The notes below the pieces were generated by a model. The model was given only the letters and a program-made list of their open reading frames with translations, was not told where the DNA came from and searched no databases. Shown here one piece after another: positions 6,690-14,407 of a stretch of DNA of 22,597 nt; within the stretch, counting starts at the first letter, position 1; every line of letters starts with the position of its first letter. This stretch comes from Fibrobacter sp. UBA4375 (GTDB lineage Bacteria; Fibrobacterota; Fibrobacteria; Fibrobacterales; Fibrobacteraceae): contig DGRZ01000102.1 in the NCBI GenBank assembly GCA_002391195.1, forward strand, positions 1 to 22,597. The letters are read 5' to 3'. The position numbers and the translations under genes are program-made.

Positions 6690-7076
6690 ATGACCGACGT
6701 TCAACCACGAATTATCAAGAGTTTAAAAAGCGTCGCCGGGCGCTTCTTGATGATTCTTGGACTTACGGTCTTGTTGTGCCTGCAGTCGGGCTGCGACAAG
6801 AAAGCCCCTTCTGTTGACCAGAAATTCGTGAACACCTACACCGAACTGCTGATTGTCGAACAGATGTACGGTAAGGATTCCCCCACGGCTCGAATCAAGC
6901 GCAAGGTAATCCTGGATTCAGCAGGCTACAGCAGGGATCAATTCCTCAAGAAGGCGAACGCCATCCTCGACGACAGGGACATGTGGGTCCCGTTCCAGAA
7001 AGCGGTCATTGACCGACTGGACACGCTAATTGAGCAGAACAAGGCAGCGCCTGCGCGCAGGCGGGGGGAGGACTAG
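6690..7076 (+). CDS. Small lipoprotein, possibly DUF4296-like
   Basis: 128-residue protein with a basic N-terminus, a hydrophobic stretch at about 19-31 and a lipobox-like QSGC ending at Cys35 (Gln at -3 is unusual). The mature part is short and helical, with YTELLIVEQMYG, an AGYSRDQF segment and DMWVPFQKAVIDRL. That order of elements resembles the DUF4296 lipoproteins of the Bacteroidetes/FCB group, but I cannot confirm this without a profile search. Starting at 6690 gives an unusually long n-region; an internal ATG at 6750 would remove all positive charge and is less likely. It lies 8 nt after ftsY and 3 nt before the thioredoxin-like gene, so it is clearly in the same operon. Function unknown. 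Confidence 0.7.
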   Translation: MTDVQPRIIKSLKSVAGRFLMILGLTVLLCLQSGCDKKAPSVDQKFVNTYTELLIVEQMYGKDSPTARIKRKVILDSAGYSRDQFLKKANAILDDRDMWVPFQKAVIDRLDTLIEQNKAAPARRRGED

Positions 7077-7079
7077 CTT

Positions 7080-7577
7080 ATGTTCCGCCACCTTGCCGGT
7101 ATCATTTTTTATGTCGTCTTTTTTTCGGGCGTCATTTTTGCAGCACCAAACTCCGGAAAGGCTCCGGTTATCCCCCAATCCCTAGTCCAGTGGATGGATT
7201 ACAGCACCGCTCTTGAAAAGGCAAAGACCGAACCCAAACTTATCTTCGTGGACATGTATGCCGACTGGTGCATTCCCTGCCGGGTGATGGACAAAAATGT
7301 CTATATGAACCCCACGGTGGCCTCCATTCTGAACAAGAAGTTTTACCCCGTCAAGCTGGATGTGGATTCCGAATCGCCCATTGTCTGCGACGGAAAAAAA
7401 GCATCCGCCAAAAAATGCTTCTCCGAAGTGTGGGAACTGAACGTTCTCCCCTCTTTTGTGCTGGTGGCTCCCAAGGGACTTTCTATATTGACAGTGACAG
7501 ACTCCATGTCGCCACAAGAGATGCAGATGCTGTTGGACAAGTTCCTGGAAAAAGAAAAAGAATGGATTGAACGATGA
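7080..7577 (+). CDS. Exported thioredoxin-fold protein (DsbD C-terminal-like)
   Basis: 165 residues: a signal peptide (about 1-21, ending SGVIFAA) followed by a thioredoxin fold with the redox motif in ADWCIPCRVMD and the cis-proline at VLPSF. The sequence KLIFVDMYADWCIPCRVMDKNV resembles the gamma domain of DsbD and the thioredoxin_7 group, which pass electrons in the periplasm. Two extra cysteines (IVCDG and KKCFSE) could form a structural disulphide. No DsbD membrane domain is adjacent. GGAGG at 7067-7071 lies 8 nt before the ATG. The TGA overlaps the ATG of the glycosyltransferase by four bases, which implies translational coupling. Exact substrate unknown. Confidence 0.85.
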   Translation: MFRHLAGIIFYVVFFSGVIFAAPNSGKAPVIPQSLVQWMDYSTALEKAKTEPKLIFVDMYADWCIPCRVMDKNVYMNPTVASILNKKFYPVKLDVDSESPIVCDGKKASAKKCFSEVWELNVLPSFVLVAPKGLSILTVTDSMSPQEMQMLLDKFLEKEKEWIER

Positions 7578-8725
7578 ACGAACAGGTTCTTTTCTACTTG
7601 CAAATAGCTTTTTGGATTCTACTGTTCCTGGTAGTTCATTGTTATGTGCTGTTCCCCATTACCCTCCCTTTTGTCAGCGAGATATTCAAGCGAAAAGGCG
7701 GCAAGGTTGTCAATGGAGAGAATCTGCCCACTGTTTCCATCTTGATTTCGGCATACAACGAAGAAGCCGTCATTGAACGCAAAATCCAGAACCTGCTGGA
7801 ACTGGACTACCCCAAAGAAAAACTGGAAATTCTTATTGGTGACGATGGTTCCGCCGACAAAACTGCCGAAATCGTAGAACGGTACAAAGACCAGGGAATC
7901 ACTCTCATCAAGGCCCCTCAGAACGCAGGTAAGGCAGCCATGTTAAACAGATTGCAAAAACAGGCCAATGGTGAAATCCTGCTTTTCTGCGATGCTAATA
8001 CCATGCTATTTCCAAATGTCATCCGCAAACTTACCGTCCCCTTCAGAGACAAAAAAATCGGTTGTGCCTGCGGACATCTGATTCTCACAGATAAAAGTGG
8101 CGCAGAATTAGGCTGGGGAGAAAGCGCCTATTGGGATTTGGAATCCGAAATCAAGAAGTTCGAGGGCATGATGGACTTGCTCATTGGTGGAAACGGAGCC
8201 CTTTACGCCATACGCAAAGAACTTTACACCGACTTGCCCACTAAGAAAAGCGTCATGGACGACTTTTTTGTCACCACCAAGATTCTACAAAAAGGTTACT
8301 ATTGCACATTCATTTCCAGCGCCATCGGCACCGAACAGACTTCTAAAGAAACCACTGGAGAATATCGAAGAAAAGTCCGTATCGGACGTGCCAATTTCAA
8401 TTACTTGCTTTCTTATATCCCGCTCCTTAATCCACTTAGGCCCTTGCGTTGTTATTTATTCTTTTCTCACAAGATTTTACGTTGGTTTTCTCCCCATATT
8501 TTCATTCTGCTCTTCCTCGTGAATGTACCATTGGCATGGTTCTATGGGCCATATCGTATTTCTCTTGGAATTTTGTTTTTCCTTTGGCTTGCAGGCATTT
8601 TCAAGATTGTTCCCGGAGCTTATTATTTTACAACAATGAACACGGCAATACTCAAAGGATTTTTCCTTTCATTTTGCAAGGAAAAATCCGGTGGTTGGGC
8701 CCGCGAAGCCCGTTCAGACGAATAA
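7574..8725 (+). CDS. Membrane-bound family 2 glycosyltransferase
   Basis: 383-residue GT2 enzyme with an N-terminal membrane helix (about 8-30), a cytosolic GT-A domain, and two or three C-terminal membrane segments (about 285-350). Family signposts: SILISAYNEE (57-64), GDDGSAD (Asp90-Asp91), the metal-binding DAN at 140-142, GGNGALYAIRKEL, the catalytic-base region MDDFF (Asp229-Asp230) and RRKVRIGR at 265-272 in the position of the QxxRW box. The topology is that of processive or poly-GlcNAc/cellulose-synthase-like enzymes that polymerise and extrude a polysaccharide; the sugar cannot be deduced. The last third of the gene is more AT-rich than its neighbours. It starts inside the end of the thioredoxin-like gene, and gtrA and an epimerase lie nearby. 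Confidence 0.88.
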   Translation: MNEQVLFYLQIAFWILLFLVVHCYVLFPITLPFVSEIFKRKGGKVVNGENLPTVSILISAYNEEAVIERKIQNLLELDYPKEKLEILIGDDGSADKTAEIVERYKDQGITLIKAPQNAGKAAMLNRLQKQANGEILLFCDANTMLFPNVIRKLTVPFRDKKIGCACGHLILTDKSGAELGWGESAYWDLESEIKKFEGMMDLLIGGNGALYAIRKELYTDLPTKKSVMDDFFVTTKILQKGYYCTFISSAIGTEQTSKETTGEYRRKVRIGRANFNYLLSYIPLLNPLRPLRCYLFFSHKILRWFSPHIFILLFLVNVPLAWFYGPYRISLGILFFLWLAGIFKIVPGAYYFTTMNTAILKGFFLSFCKEKSGGWAREARSDE

Positions 8726-8787
8726 TTGACTTTGATGTGAAATTTATTCAAAAAAGAGATTATATTTTAGTTAGAGATCATAGTTAT

Positions 8788-9246
8788 ATGAAACGCATCC
8801 TGACCGCCATCCTGTTCGTCATCGCATTCACTGTAATTCCAGCGAATGCATTTACCATGGATTTGCAGGCTGGCGTTGTCAATCACGCAAGTGAAATAAC
8901 CAAATTCAACCTAAATATTTATGGGCACCTGTGGTACCGCATAGACCAAATGCTGTTCGTAGGTGCGGGCAGCGGCTATCAAGAAATCGACAACGTCGGA
9001 CTGGTCCCCTTAAGCGGAGCCCTCTGGATTCGCCTGCCCATCGGAAGCCAGATCTTACCCGTCGCCACAGGCGACATCGGCTACCTTATCGGGAGCGACC
9101 ATCAGCTTTTCTGGAAAGTCGGCGGTGGGCTTGACATCAAGAACGGGGACTACTCTTCTATCCTCGTCATGAGCGGTTACGAATTCCTGGACCACGTGGG
9201 TAAAGGCTATGTCTTCCTCCAGGCGGGAATCCTTGTTGAAATCTAA
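8788..9246 (+). CDS. Small exported protein, probable outer-membrane beta-barrel
   Basis: 152 residues. A clear signal peptide (1 to about 21, ending IPANA) is followed by short alternating polar/hydrophobic stretches with glycine and aromatic residues, such as HLWYRIDQMLFVGAGSGY and VFLQAGILVEI. The pattern and the C-terminal strand suggest a small outer-membrane beta-barrel, but no family is recognised. I place the start at 8788 because the signal peptide begins there; the same frame is open further upstream but runs inside the glycosyltransferase gene. The 62-nt AT-rich leader holds TATATT at 8761-8766 without a well-spaced -35. No Shine-Dalgarno is seen. It sits 18 nt before gtrA. Confidence 0.75.
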   Translation: MKRILTAILFVIAFTVIPANAFTMDLQAGVVNHASEITKFNLNIYGHLWYRIDQMLFVGAGSGYQEIDNVGLVPLSGALWIRLPIGSQILPVATGDIGYLIGSDHQLFWKVGGGLDIKNGDYSSILVMSGYEFLDHVGKGYVFLQAGILVEI

Positions 9247-9264
9247 AGCTCAGCGGCTTTTCCC

Positions 9265-9696
9265 GTGATTCACTTTCTCAAGTACAATATCATAGGAGTA
9301 TTGAACACCCTCATCACCCTTGCGGTGGTCTGGGTGTTGCACCAGCTGCTGGACTGGGGTGTGGAACTTTCCAACTTCTTGGGATTCGTAGCAGGAGGCT
9401 GTAATAGCTACCTGTGCAACCGCATCTGGAATTTCAAGAGTCACAACAAGAAGCGTGCAGAAATCATCCGGTTCGTAGTCGTGTTCCTGGTGTCTTATGG
9501 CGTGAACCTGCTGGTGCTGGAACTTGTCGCCTACACCCTCGCAAATGCCGCCTGGTGTGCAAGCTTTACAGCTTGGATTTCGCAGTTCATGAAACCCACC
9601 TATTTTGCCAACATCGTGGCCAACGTGGTTTACGTGCTGGTGAGTTTTACGCTTTATAAAAAGTGGGTATTCAAGGCCACGCCAAAACAGAGCTAG
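9265..9696 (+). CDS. GtrA-family membrane protein
   Basis: 143 residues with four predicted membrane helices (about 7-27, 34-50, 66-86, 112-132) and the GtrA signature: FLKYNIIGVLNTLI at the N-terminus, NFLGFVAGGCNSYLCNRIWNF in the second helix, and the basic C-terminal tail LYKKWVFK. GtrA proteins are thought to translocate undecaprenyl-phosphate-linked sugars during O-antigen or wall glycan modification. GTG at 9265 is the best start; there is no upstream ATG in frame that keeps helix 1 intact, and no strong Shine-Dalgarno. The context of a GT2 gene upstream and a UDP-sugar epimerase converging from downstream supports a surface-glycan role. Its TAG overlaps the stop codon of that epimerase in the tetramer CTAG. 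Confidence 0.85.
   Translation: MIHFLKYNIIGVLNTLITLAVVWVLHQLLDWGVELSNFLGFVAGGCNSYLCNRIWNFKSHNKKRAEIIRFVVVFLVSYGVNLLVLELVAYTLANAAWCASFTAWISQFMKPTYFANIVANVVYVLVSFTLYKKWVFKATPKQS
9693..9696. other. Shared CTAG: overlapping stop codons of convergent genes
   Basis: The palindromic tetramer CTAG supplies TAG to gtrA on the plus strand (9694-9696) and TAG to the epimerase on the minus strand (9695-9693). There is no intergenic space and no terminator, so the two mRNAs must overlap at their 3' ends. Confidence 0.95.
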
Positions 9697-10655
9697 CGGT
9701 TATATCCCTTAAACCACTCGGCAAAGGCCTTGATGCCTGTGTCCAGATCGGTATCTGCCGTGTAGCCAACATCTTGTTCCAATGCCTTTGTATCGGCCCA
9801 GGTAACCTCTACGTCGCCGGGCTGCATGGGCATGTAGATCTTTTCGGCGGTCTTTCCCAAATGCTTCTCGAGAGTCTTTACAAAGTCCAGCAGGTTCACC
9901 GGATTGCCATGACCGATGTTGTACAGACGGCATTCCTTCTTGCCGATTCCAGCCTCGAACACGCGGACCACTCCCTGGGCAATGTCATCGATGTAGGTAA
10001 AGTCCCGCATCATGTTCCCGTTGTTGAAAATCTTGATGGGCTTGTCATGCAAAATGGCATCTGCAAAAAGCCAGGGCGCCATGTCGGGCCTGCCCCACGG
10101 GCCATAAACAGTAAAGAACCTTAGGCCGGTAGCATTAATCTTGTAAAGGTGGTGGTAGGTTTCAGCCATCAGCTCGTTACTGCGCTTGGTGGCTGCATAC
10201 AAGCTAGAAGGCATGCACACCGGGTCTTCGGTACTGAAAGGCGTCTTGGTGTTCCGTCCATAGACGCTGCTAGAAGAGGCATAGGTCAAGTGTTCCACCG
10301 GATTGAAACGGCAGCCTTCCAAAATGTTCAAGAAACCCGTGATGTTGCTGTCGATGTAGGCCTGGGGGTTCACCAGGCTGTAACGCACACCCGCCTGGGC
10401 GCCAAGGTGGATAACGCCGTCAAAATGTTCCCGCTCAAAAAGGCCCTTGATGGAGGCGGCATCGGCAAGGTCCATTTTCTCGAACCGGAAGGCATCATGG
10501 TTCAGACGCTTCAGACGGTCCTGCTTGAGGCTTACCTGATAGTAATCGTTCAGGTTGTCGATACCAACCACCTGGTAGCCCTTGGCCAAGAGGATCAATG
10601 AAACTTCGCAACCGATAAAGCCTGCGGCACCTGTAACCAAGATTTTGCGAGACAT
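9693..10655 (-). CDS. NAD-dependent epimerase, UDP-glucuronate 4-epimerase type
   Basis: 320-residue extended short-chain dehydrogenase. Seen: GAAGFIG (NAD-binding GxxGxxG) at the N-terminus, DNLNDYYQVSLK, the catalytic Ser in YASSSSVYG, YAATK (YxxxK), and the long conserved run around GLRFFTVYGPWGRPDMA that marks UDP-glucuronate 4-epimerases (CapI/LspL group), which make UDP-galacturonate for surface polysaccharides. I prefer the ATG at 10655, preceded by GAGGA with a 9-nt spacer, over an ATG ten codons upstream, because GAAGFIG then sits at the usual distance from the N-terminus. Related UDP-glucose 4-epimerases are the main alternative. It converges on gtrA. Confidence 0.88.
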   Translation of the reverse strand: MSRKILVTGAAGFIGCEVSLILLAKGYQVVGIDNLNDYYQVSLKQDRLKRLNHDAFRFEKMDLADAASIKGLFEREHFDGVIHLGAQAGVRYSLVNPQAYIDSNITGFLNILEGCRFNPVEHLTYASSSSVYGRNTKTPFSTEDPVCMPSSLYAATKRSNELMAETYHHLYKINATGLRFFTVYGPWGRPDMAPWLFADAILHDKPIKIFNNGNMMRDFTYIDDIAQGVVRVFEAGIGKKECRLYNIGHGNPVNLLDFVKTLEKHLGKTAEKIYMPMQPGDVEVTWADTKALEQDVGYTADTDLDTGIKAFAEWFKGYNR

Positions 10656-10711
10656 TTTGTTAAATCCTCTAAAAGATTGATTCATGAAATAAAGAATGAT
10701 TTTTTACCCAT

Positions 10712-11905
10712 TCATTTTTTTACACAACGGATAGACAAGGCAAAATTCTTTTCATAAAAAGCTTCTTCGGTGCTGTTAGAAACATAGCCTTGATAATTGT
10801 TAGAACCAAAAATAACCATATGGGCTCTATATAGCTGATATATCGGCTGGGATGATTCATATTCCGTAGAGCTCCAAAAGTAACCTTTTTCTCCTACCAT
10901 TTGTGCCTGATCGCCTTCATTGCCGTTGGGAATCAATCCTGCCGGCAAAACAGAAAAACCTGTGGTGTTCGTTGCTTTTTCCCAATTAGGATAATCATAT
11001 TGTATTACATCAGAGATTAATGAATAAGGTGCATTTTGAATAGAGATAAGATCATGCCATTCCCCTTCTGTAGGGAGTCGCCAATTTTCGGGACAAATTC
11101 CACGAACTGGTTCTTCGGGATTACATTTTACTTCGTATCCACAGCCCTTTGTTTTTTCAGAATATAATCCTAGGCTGTCCATGGCAGCGCTCCAATAATA
11201 CAGTCTTCCATAAATTTCGCAACTATCCAATTCGTTTTTATAGCAGTAATTTTGGATGGTTTTTCCATTTACGTCTTTGTACTCAAAATTCAAGTTCTGC
11301 GCCATCCAGGTAAGGTCGCCCACCTTGATCGCTTTATATTTCTGGCCATCTCTTGTATCGGTAAATTCCTCGTAATTTCCGTTGGCAAGCATTTCTTGGT
11401 TCAAGTAGCCCCAAGCAGTCTTTTTTACGGATGACGAACTCAATGTCTCGCTACTGGAGGATTCTTCAGAAGAACTGGATTCTGAAAAGCTGGACACTTC
11501 AGAACTGCTGGACTCAGATGAACTGGACGCTTCAGAACTGCTGGACTCTACTATTGAGCTGCTAGACTCATCTTTCGAGGAACTCGATTCTCCAGTGCTT
11601 TCTGATGAACTGGAGTTGCTGGTGCTCTCGGATGAACTGGAATCATTGGTGTTTCTGGATGAGCTAGAATCATCGGACTTTCCCGACGAGCTGGACTTGT
11701 CTGACGCCTTTGATGAGCTGGAATTTTCGGATTTTCCAGATGGACTGGATTTTTTGTCTATGCTTGACGACGAATCTAGTTCGATGATGCTTGCAGATGA
11801 AGTTAGATTTTCGTCTTTGGGGGATACGGGATGGGCATTGTCCGTACATGCGACAAAGACCACTAAAGTGACGAATAAAACTAGAGTAAAAAAACGCACT
11901 TCCAT
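10712..11905 (-). CDS. FISUMP-domain lipoprotein with poly-serine linker
   Basis: 397-residue predicted lipoprotein. Residues 1-20 form a lipoprotein signal peptide ending in VFVAC (Cys20). Residues 36-159 are a serine-rich linker broken by acidic and basic residues. From about residue 175 follows a FISUMP domain (Fibrobacter succinogenes major paralogous domain): YKAIKVGDLTWMAQNLNFEY, YGRLYYWSAAMD, GICPENWRLPTEGEWHDL, GFSVLPAGL, FWSSTE and the C-terminal ALSIRCVKK. Several cysteine pairs are present. The domain is related to formylglycine-enzyme/C-type-lectin-like folds and occurs in many copies per Fibrobacter genome; its function is not established, but surface display is likely. The gene follows the terminator of the OmpA/TSP3 gene by about 17 nt, with TATATT 7 nt before the ATG. 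Base composition is AT-richer than average. Confidence 0.92.
   Translation of the reverse strand: MEVRFFTLVLFVTLVVFVACTDNAHPVSPKDENLTSSASIIELDSSSSIDKKSSPSGKSENSSSSKASDKSSSSGKSDDSSSSRNTNDSSSSESTSNSSSSESTGESSSSKDESSSSIVESSSSEASSSSESSSSEVSSFSESSSSEESSSSETLSSSSVKKTAWGYLNQEMLANGNYEEFTDTRDGQKYKAIKVGDLTWMAQNLNFEYKDVNGKTIQNYCYKNELDSCEIYGRLYYWSAAMDSLGLYSEKTKGCGYEVKCNPEEPVRGICPENWRLPTEGEWHDLISIQNAPYSLISDVIQYDYPNWEKATNTTGFSVLPAGLIPNGNEGDQAQMVGEKGYFWSSTEYESSQPIYQLYRAHMVIFGSNNYQGYVSNSTEEAFYEKNFALSIRCVKK
11429..11800 (-). repeat. Serine-codon-rich low-complexity linker
   Basis: Encodes residues 36-159 of the FISUMP lipoprotein, dominated by runs of three to five serines separated by Glu, Lys, Asp or Thr. 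At DNA level short units such as GAACTGGA and GATGAACTGG recur in irregular order, so the length is likely to vary between strains by recombination or slippage. It probably acts as a flexible spacer that holds the FISUMP domain off the membrane. Confidence 0.85.
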
Positions 11906-11915
11906 GATTATTAAT

Positions 11916-11945
11916 ATAAAAAAAGACGGCCATTACGACCGTCTT
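11916..11945 (-). terminator. Rho-independent terminator of the OmpA/TSP3 gene
   Basis: Minus-strand stem AAGACGG/CCGTCTT (11945-11939 with 11929-11923), 9-nt loop, followed by a T run. It lies 20 nt after the OmpA/TSP3 stop and just before the start of the FISUMP gene, so the two genes are probably separate transcripts. Confidence 0.8.
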
Positions 11946-11964
11946 CTTTTTCAAAAGGGTTTGA

Positions 11965-14259
11965 TTACTTTTCGAACGGAACCAGTTCCACACGGCGGTT
12001 CTGCTTACGACCGTGCTTGCTTCCGTTGCTGGCAATGGGCTTTTCATCGCCGAAGCCAACAGCGCGGAGACGGTCAGATTCAACACCCTGCTGGATGAAG
12101 TAATCCACCACAGCCTGAGCGCGAGCCTGAGACAGTTCCTTGTTCTTTTCGGGCTTACCCACGTTGTCGGTGTGGCCCTGGACTTCCAGGTTGGCCGACG
12201 GAATCTGTTTCAGCAAAGCCACGATGTCATTCAAGGTGCCATAGCTATCCTTGGTGAACTTGGTGGAGTTGGTCTGGAACTGGATTCCCTGTTTCAGCTT
12301 GTTCAGGTCCTGCTTCTTGTTCAGCGGGCAACCCTTGGCATCCACCTTCACACCTTCGAGGGTGTAGGGGCACTTGTCCTGATGGTCAGGCACGCCGTCG
12401 TGGTCAATGTCCATGGGGCAACCGGTGCTGTCCACCTGAATATCCTTTTCGGTATTCGGGCACTTGTCAAGGCCGTCAAACACGCCGTCCCTGTCGGTAT
12501 CGATGGGGCAGCCCGTGCTGTCAACCACGGTTCCTTCCTTGGTGTTCGGGCACTTGTCCAAATCGTCGGACACGCCGTCCTTGTCAAAGTCAGAGACGCA
12601 ACCCGTGCTGTCTACAGAAGTGCCTTCCGGAGTGTTGGGGCACTTGTCCATAGCATCGGGTACACCGTCCTTGTCGGCGTCTGCAGTACAACCGGTGCTG
12701 TCCACAGGAGTGCCGGCCTTGGTGTTGGGGCACTTGTCCTGAGCGTCGGGAACGCCGTCGCCATCGCGGTCGCCTTCGCAACCTTCAAAGTTCACTTCAG
12801 CTCCTTCCGGAGTGTTCGGGCACTTGTCCAAATCATCGGGAACGCCGTCCTTGTCCGTGTCGGCGGCACAACCCGTGCTATCGACCTTGGCTCCGGCCTT
12901 GGTGTTGGGGCAGCGGTCATCGGCATCGGGGATTCCGTCCTTATCAAAGTCGCTTTCGCATCCGGTAGCGTCAATCTGGCGGCCTTCCTTGGTGTTGGGG
13001 CACTTGTCCAAACCATCGGGAACGCCATCCTTGTCGGTGTCCATGGGGCAACCCACAGAATCAACCGTCACGCCGGCTGCGGTATTGGGGCACTTGTCCG
13101 CACCATCAGGAACACCATCCTTGTCGGTATCCAGGGGGCAGCCATCTACATCAACAGTAATGCCGGACAAGGTATGCAGGCACTTATCCTTGACATCGGG
13201 AACGCCGTCCTTGTCTTCGTCCTTCTGCTTGGAACGGTCCTTGCCGTCAAAGCGCCAAACGAGAGAGGCAGTACCGGCATAGAGCGGAGTCGGAGTGTAG
13301 TAATACGTGCTTATGTTGTCATTTTCGCCAGAGAACGTGAGCTTGTAATCCTTGCTGTGTTCCATTTCCTTGTCGCCATCGAAGGTGAAGTTCCTGAGGG
13401 CGCGCACGGCAACATCAAGACCCATAGCGAAGTCGATGTTGAAGGGCAGGTGGAAACGGAAACCGGGGGTAAGCAACATGGGGTCAACCAGGGGGCTACG
13501 AGGATATCCGGTATCTTCGACGCGGAATTCGCCGGAGAATTCAACAAAGGCGTCCATAAAGTCAAAGGGCATGACATTGATACCCGTACCATAGATCATC
13601 GTCACCGGCAGGTCGTGATCGACGGTATAAACAATTCCGGCATTGCCGTTCCAACGGACGGGGATACCCATGTTCACGAAATCCAAGGTAAGGATCAAGT
13701 TTCCACCGATACCGAAGGCGTTAGTAGTGAAGGGGTGAGTTTCACCCTTGCTATTCAGGTACCAGGCATGGCGGGGGCGCACACCGGCAGATTCTTCGCC
13801 AGAAGGTACATAGGCGTCAACCTGGATGGCTGCCGTGAACAGTCTCTTTTGGCTGTCGAAAGGCATACGGACCTTGAACCACACGTTCAAGTCACCACGG
13901 CTAGTAGTCCACATGTTGTTGGCGCCAGAAGGGCCATCGGACTTGGCATGTTCGTAGTAAAGGGGCAGATTCAAGCCCAAATCCACAAACTCGTAAAGGC
14001 CCACGGAGGCGTTCACGTTGCCAGAAAGAGACGGAGCCCAGTCATTAAAACCATAAGTCTTGCCATTGGAAGTATAGTTACCGCCACGGCTCAAGGACCA
14101 AGCGTCGAGAGCGATATTGCCACCCGTACCGATAGAGAATCCAAGCTGGCCATTAGTCTTGGTATTGTACTGATGGATACCATCAGAGCCACCCTGGATG
14201 CCCGCCTGCGCGAACGCGAGGCTACATGCCAAAAGCGACAGAGTTATTATCTTTTTCAT
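11965..14259 (-). CDS. Large OmpA-family outer-membrane protein with ten thrombospondin type 3 repeats
   Basis: 764 residues in three parts. A signal peptide (1-19, ending AFAQA) leads into an N-terminal region of about 325 residues rich in alternating strands (for example YEFVDLGLNLPLYYEHA), probably a beta-barrel. Residues 347-646 are ten tandem 30-residue calcium-binding repeats of the type DxDxDGVPDxxDKCPNT. Residues 652-764 are an OmpA C-terminal domain with the peptidoglycan-binding GHTDNVG (Asp and the later Arg in GRKQNRRVEL). This architecture ties the outer membrane to the wall. Related OmpA-family proteins are prominent in Fibrobacter envelopes. AGGGGA precedes the ATG, TATAAT at 14299-14294 is a good -10 with a poor -35, and a terminator follows. 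The gene is divergent from the ABC ATPase gene. Confidence 0.93.
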   Translation of the reverse strand: MKKIITLSLLACSLAFAQAGIQGGSDGIHQYNTKTNGQLGFSIGTGGNIALDAWSLSRGGNYTSNGKTYGFNDWAPSLSGNVNASVGLYEFVDLGLNLPLYYEHAKSDGPSGANNMWTTSRGDLNVWFKVRMPFDSQKRLFTAAIQVDAYVPSGEESAGVRPRHAWYLNSKGETHPFTTNAFGIGGNLILTLDFVNMGIPVRWNGNAGIVYTVDHDLPVTMIYGTGINVMPFDFMDAFVEFSGEFRVEDTGYPRSPLVDPMLLTPGFRFHLPFNIDFAMGLDVAVRALRNFTFDGDKEMEHSKDYKLTFSGENDNISTYYYTPTPLYAGTASLVWRFDGKDRSKQKDEDKDGVPDVKDKCLHTLSGITVDVDGCPLDTDKDGVPDGADKCPNTAAGVTVDSVGCPMDTDKDGVPDGLDKCPNTKEGRQIDATGCESDFDKDGIPDADDRCPNTKAGAKVDSTGCAADTDKDGVPDDLDKCPNTPEGAEVNFEGCEGDRDGDGVPDAQDKCPNTKAGTPVDSTGCTADADKDGVPDAMDKCPNTPEGTSVDSTGCVSDFDKDGVSDDLDKCPNTKEGTVVDSTGCPIDTDRDGVFDGLDKCPNTEKDIQVDSTGCPMDIDHDGVPDHQDKCPYTLEGVKVDAKGCPLNKKQDLNKLKQGIQFQTNSTKFTKDSYGTLNDIVALLKQIPSANLEVQGHTDNVGKPEKNKELSQARAQAVVDYFIQQGVESDRLRAVGFGDEKPIASNGSKHGRKQNRRVELVPFEK
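12322..13221 (-). repeat. Ten tandem 90-bp thrombospondin type 3 repeats
   Basis: Exactly 10 units of 30 codons with no insertion or deletion, residues 347-646 of the OmpA-family protein. Every unit keeps the acidic calcium-loop positions, a Cys in KCPNT (or KCLHT, RCPNT, KCPYT) and a second Cys in GC near the end, giving twenty cysteines. The first and last units are the most divergent, and the middle units resemble each other most. Confidence 0.93.
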
Positions 14260-14293
14260 GAATAAATCCCCTAGATTTATAACTTTAGGGAAA

Positions 14294-14299
14294 ATTATA
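14294..14299 (-). promoter_or_regulatory. Candidate -10 box of the OmpA/TSP3 gene
   Basis: TATAAT on the minus strand, 34 nt before the ATG at 14259. At 17-nt spacing the -35 would read TGAGTA, a weak match. The position and the AT-rich surroundings in the gap between two divergent genes support it, but it is a guess from consensus only. Confidence 0.4.
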
Positions 14300-14407
14300 G
14301 CAAAATTTTCAGTTATTACTCACAATATTTTAACTTTGCCCAAGAATGCCGCGAAATTAAGGCGTTTTAGGCAACCTGAAGGTATTTACGGGAATCAAAA
14401 CAAGGTG

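Noticed and set aside
8449..8787. A longer N-terminus for the small barrel protein
   Set aside because: The upstream part lies inside the glycosyltransferase gene in another frame; a proper signal peptide starts at 8788.
12013..14265. A 750-codon open frame on the plus strand opposite the OmpA/TSP3 gene
   Set aside because: It is the antisense of a repetitive GC-biased gene with clear signal peptide, TSP3 and OmpA domains. The antisense protein has no domain and its periodicity merely mirrors the repeats.
14198..14407. A longer N-terminus for the ABC ATPase
   Set aside because: It would overlap the start of the divergent OmpA gene and adds a non-homologous AT-rich stretch; homology begins at 14408.
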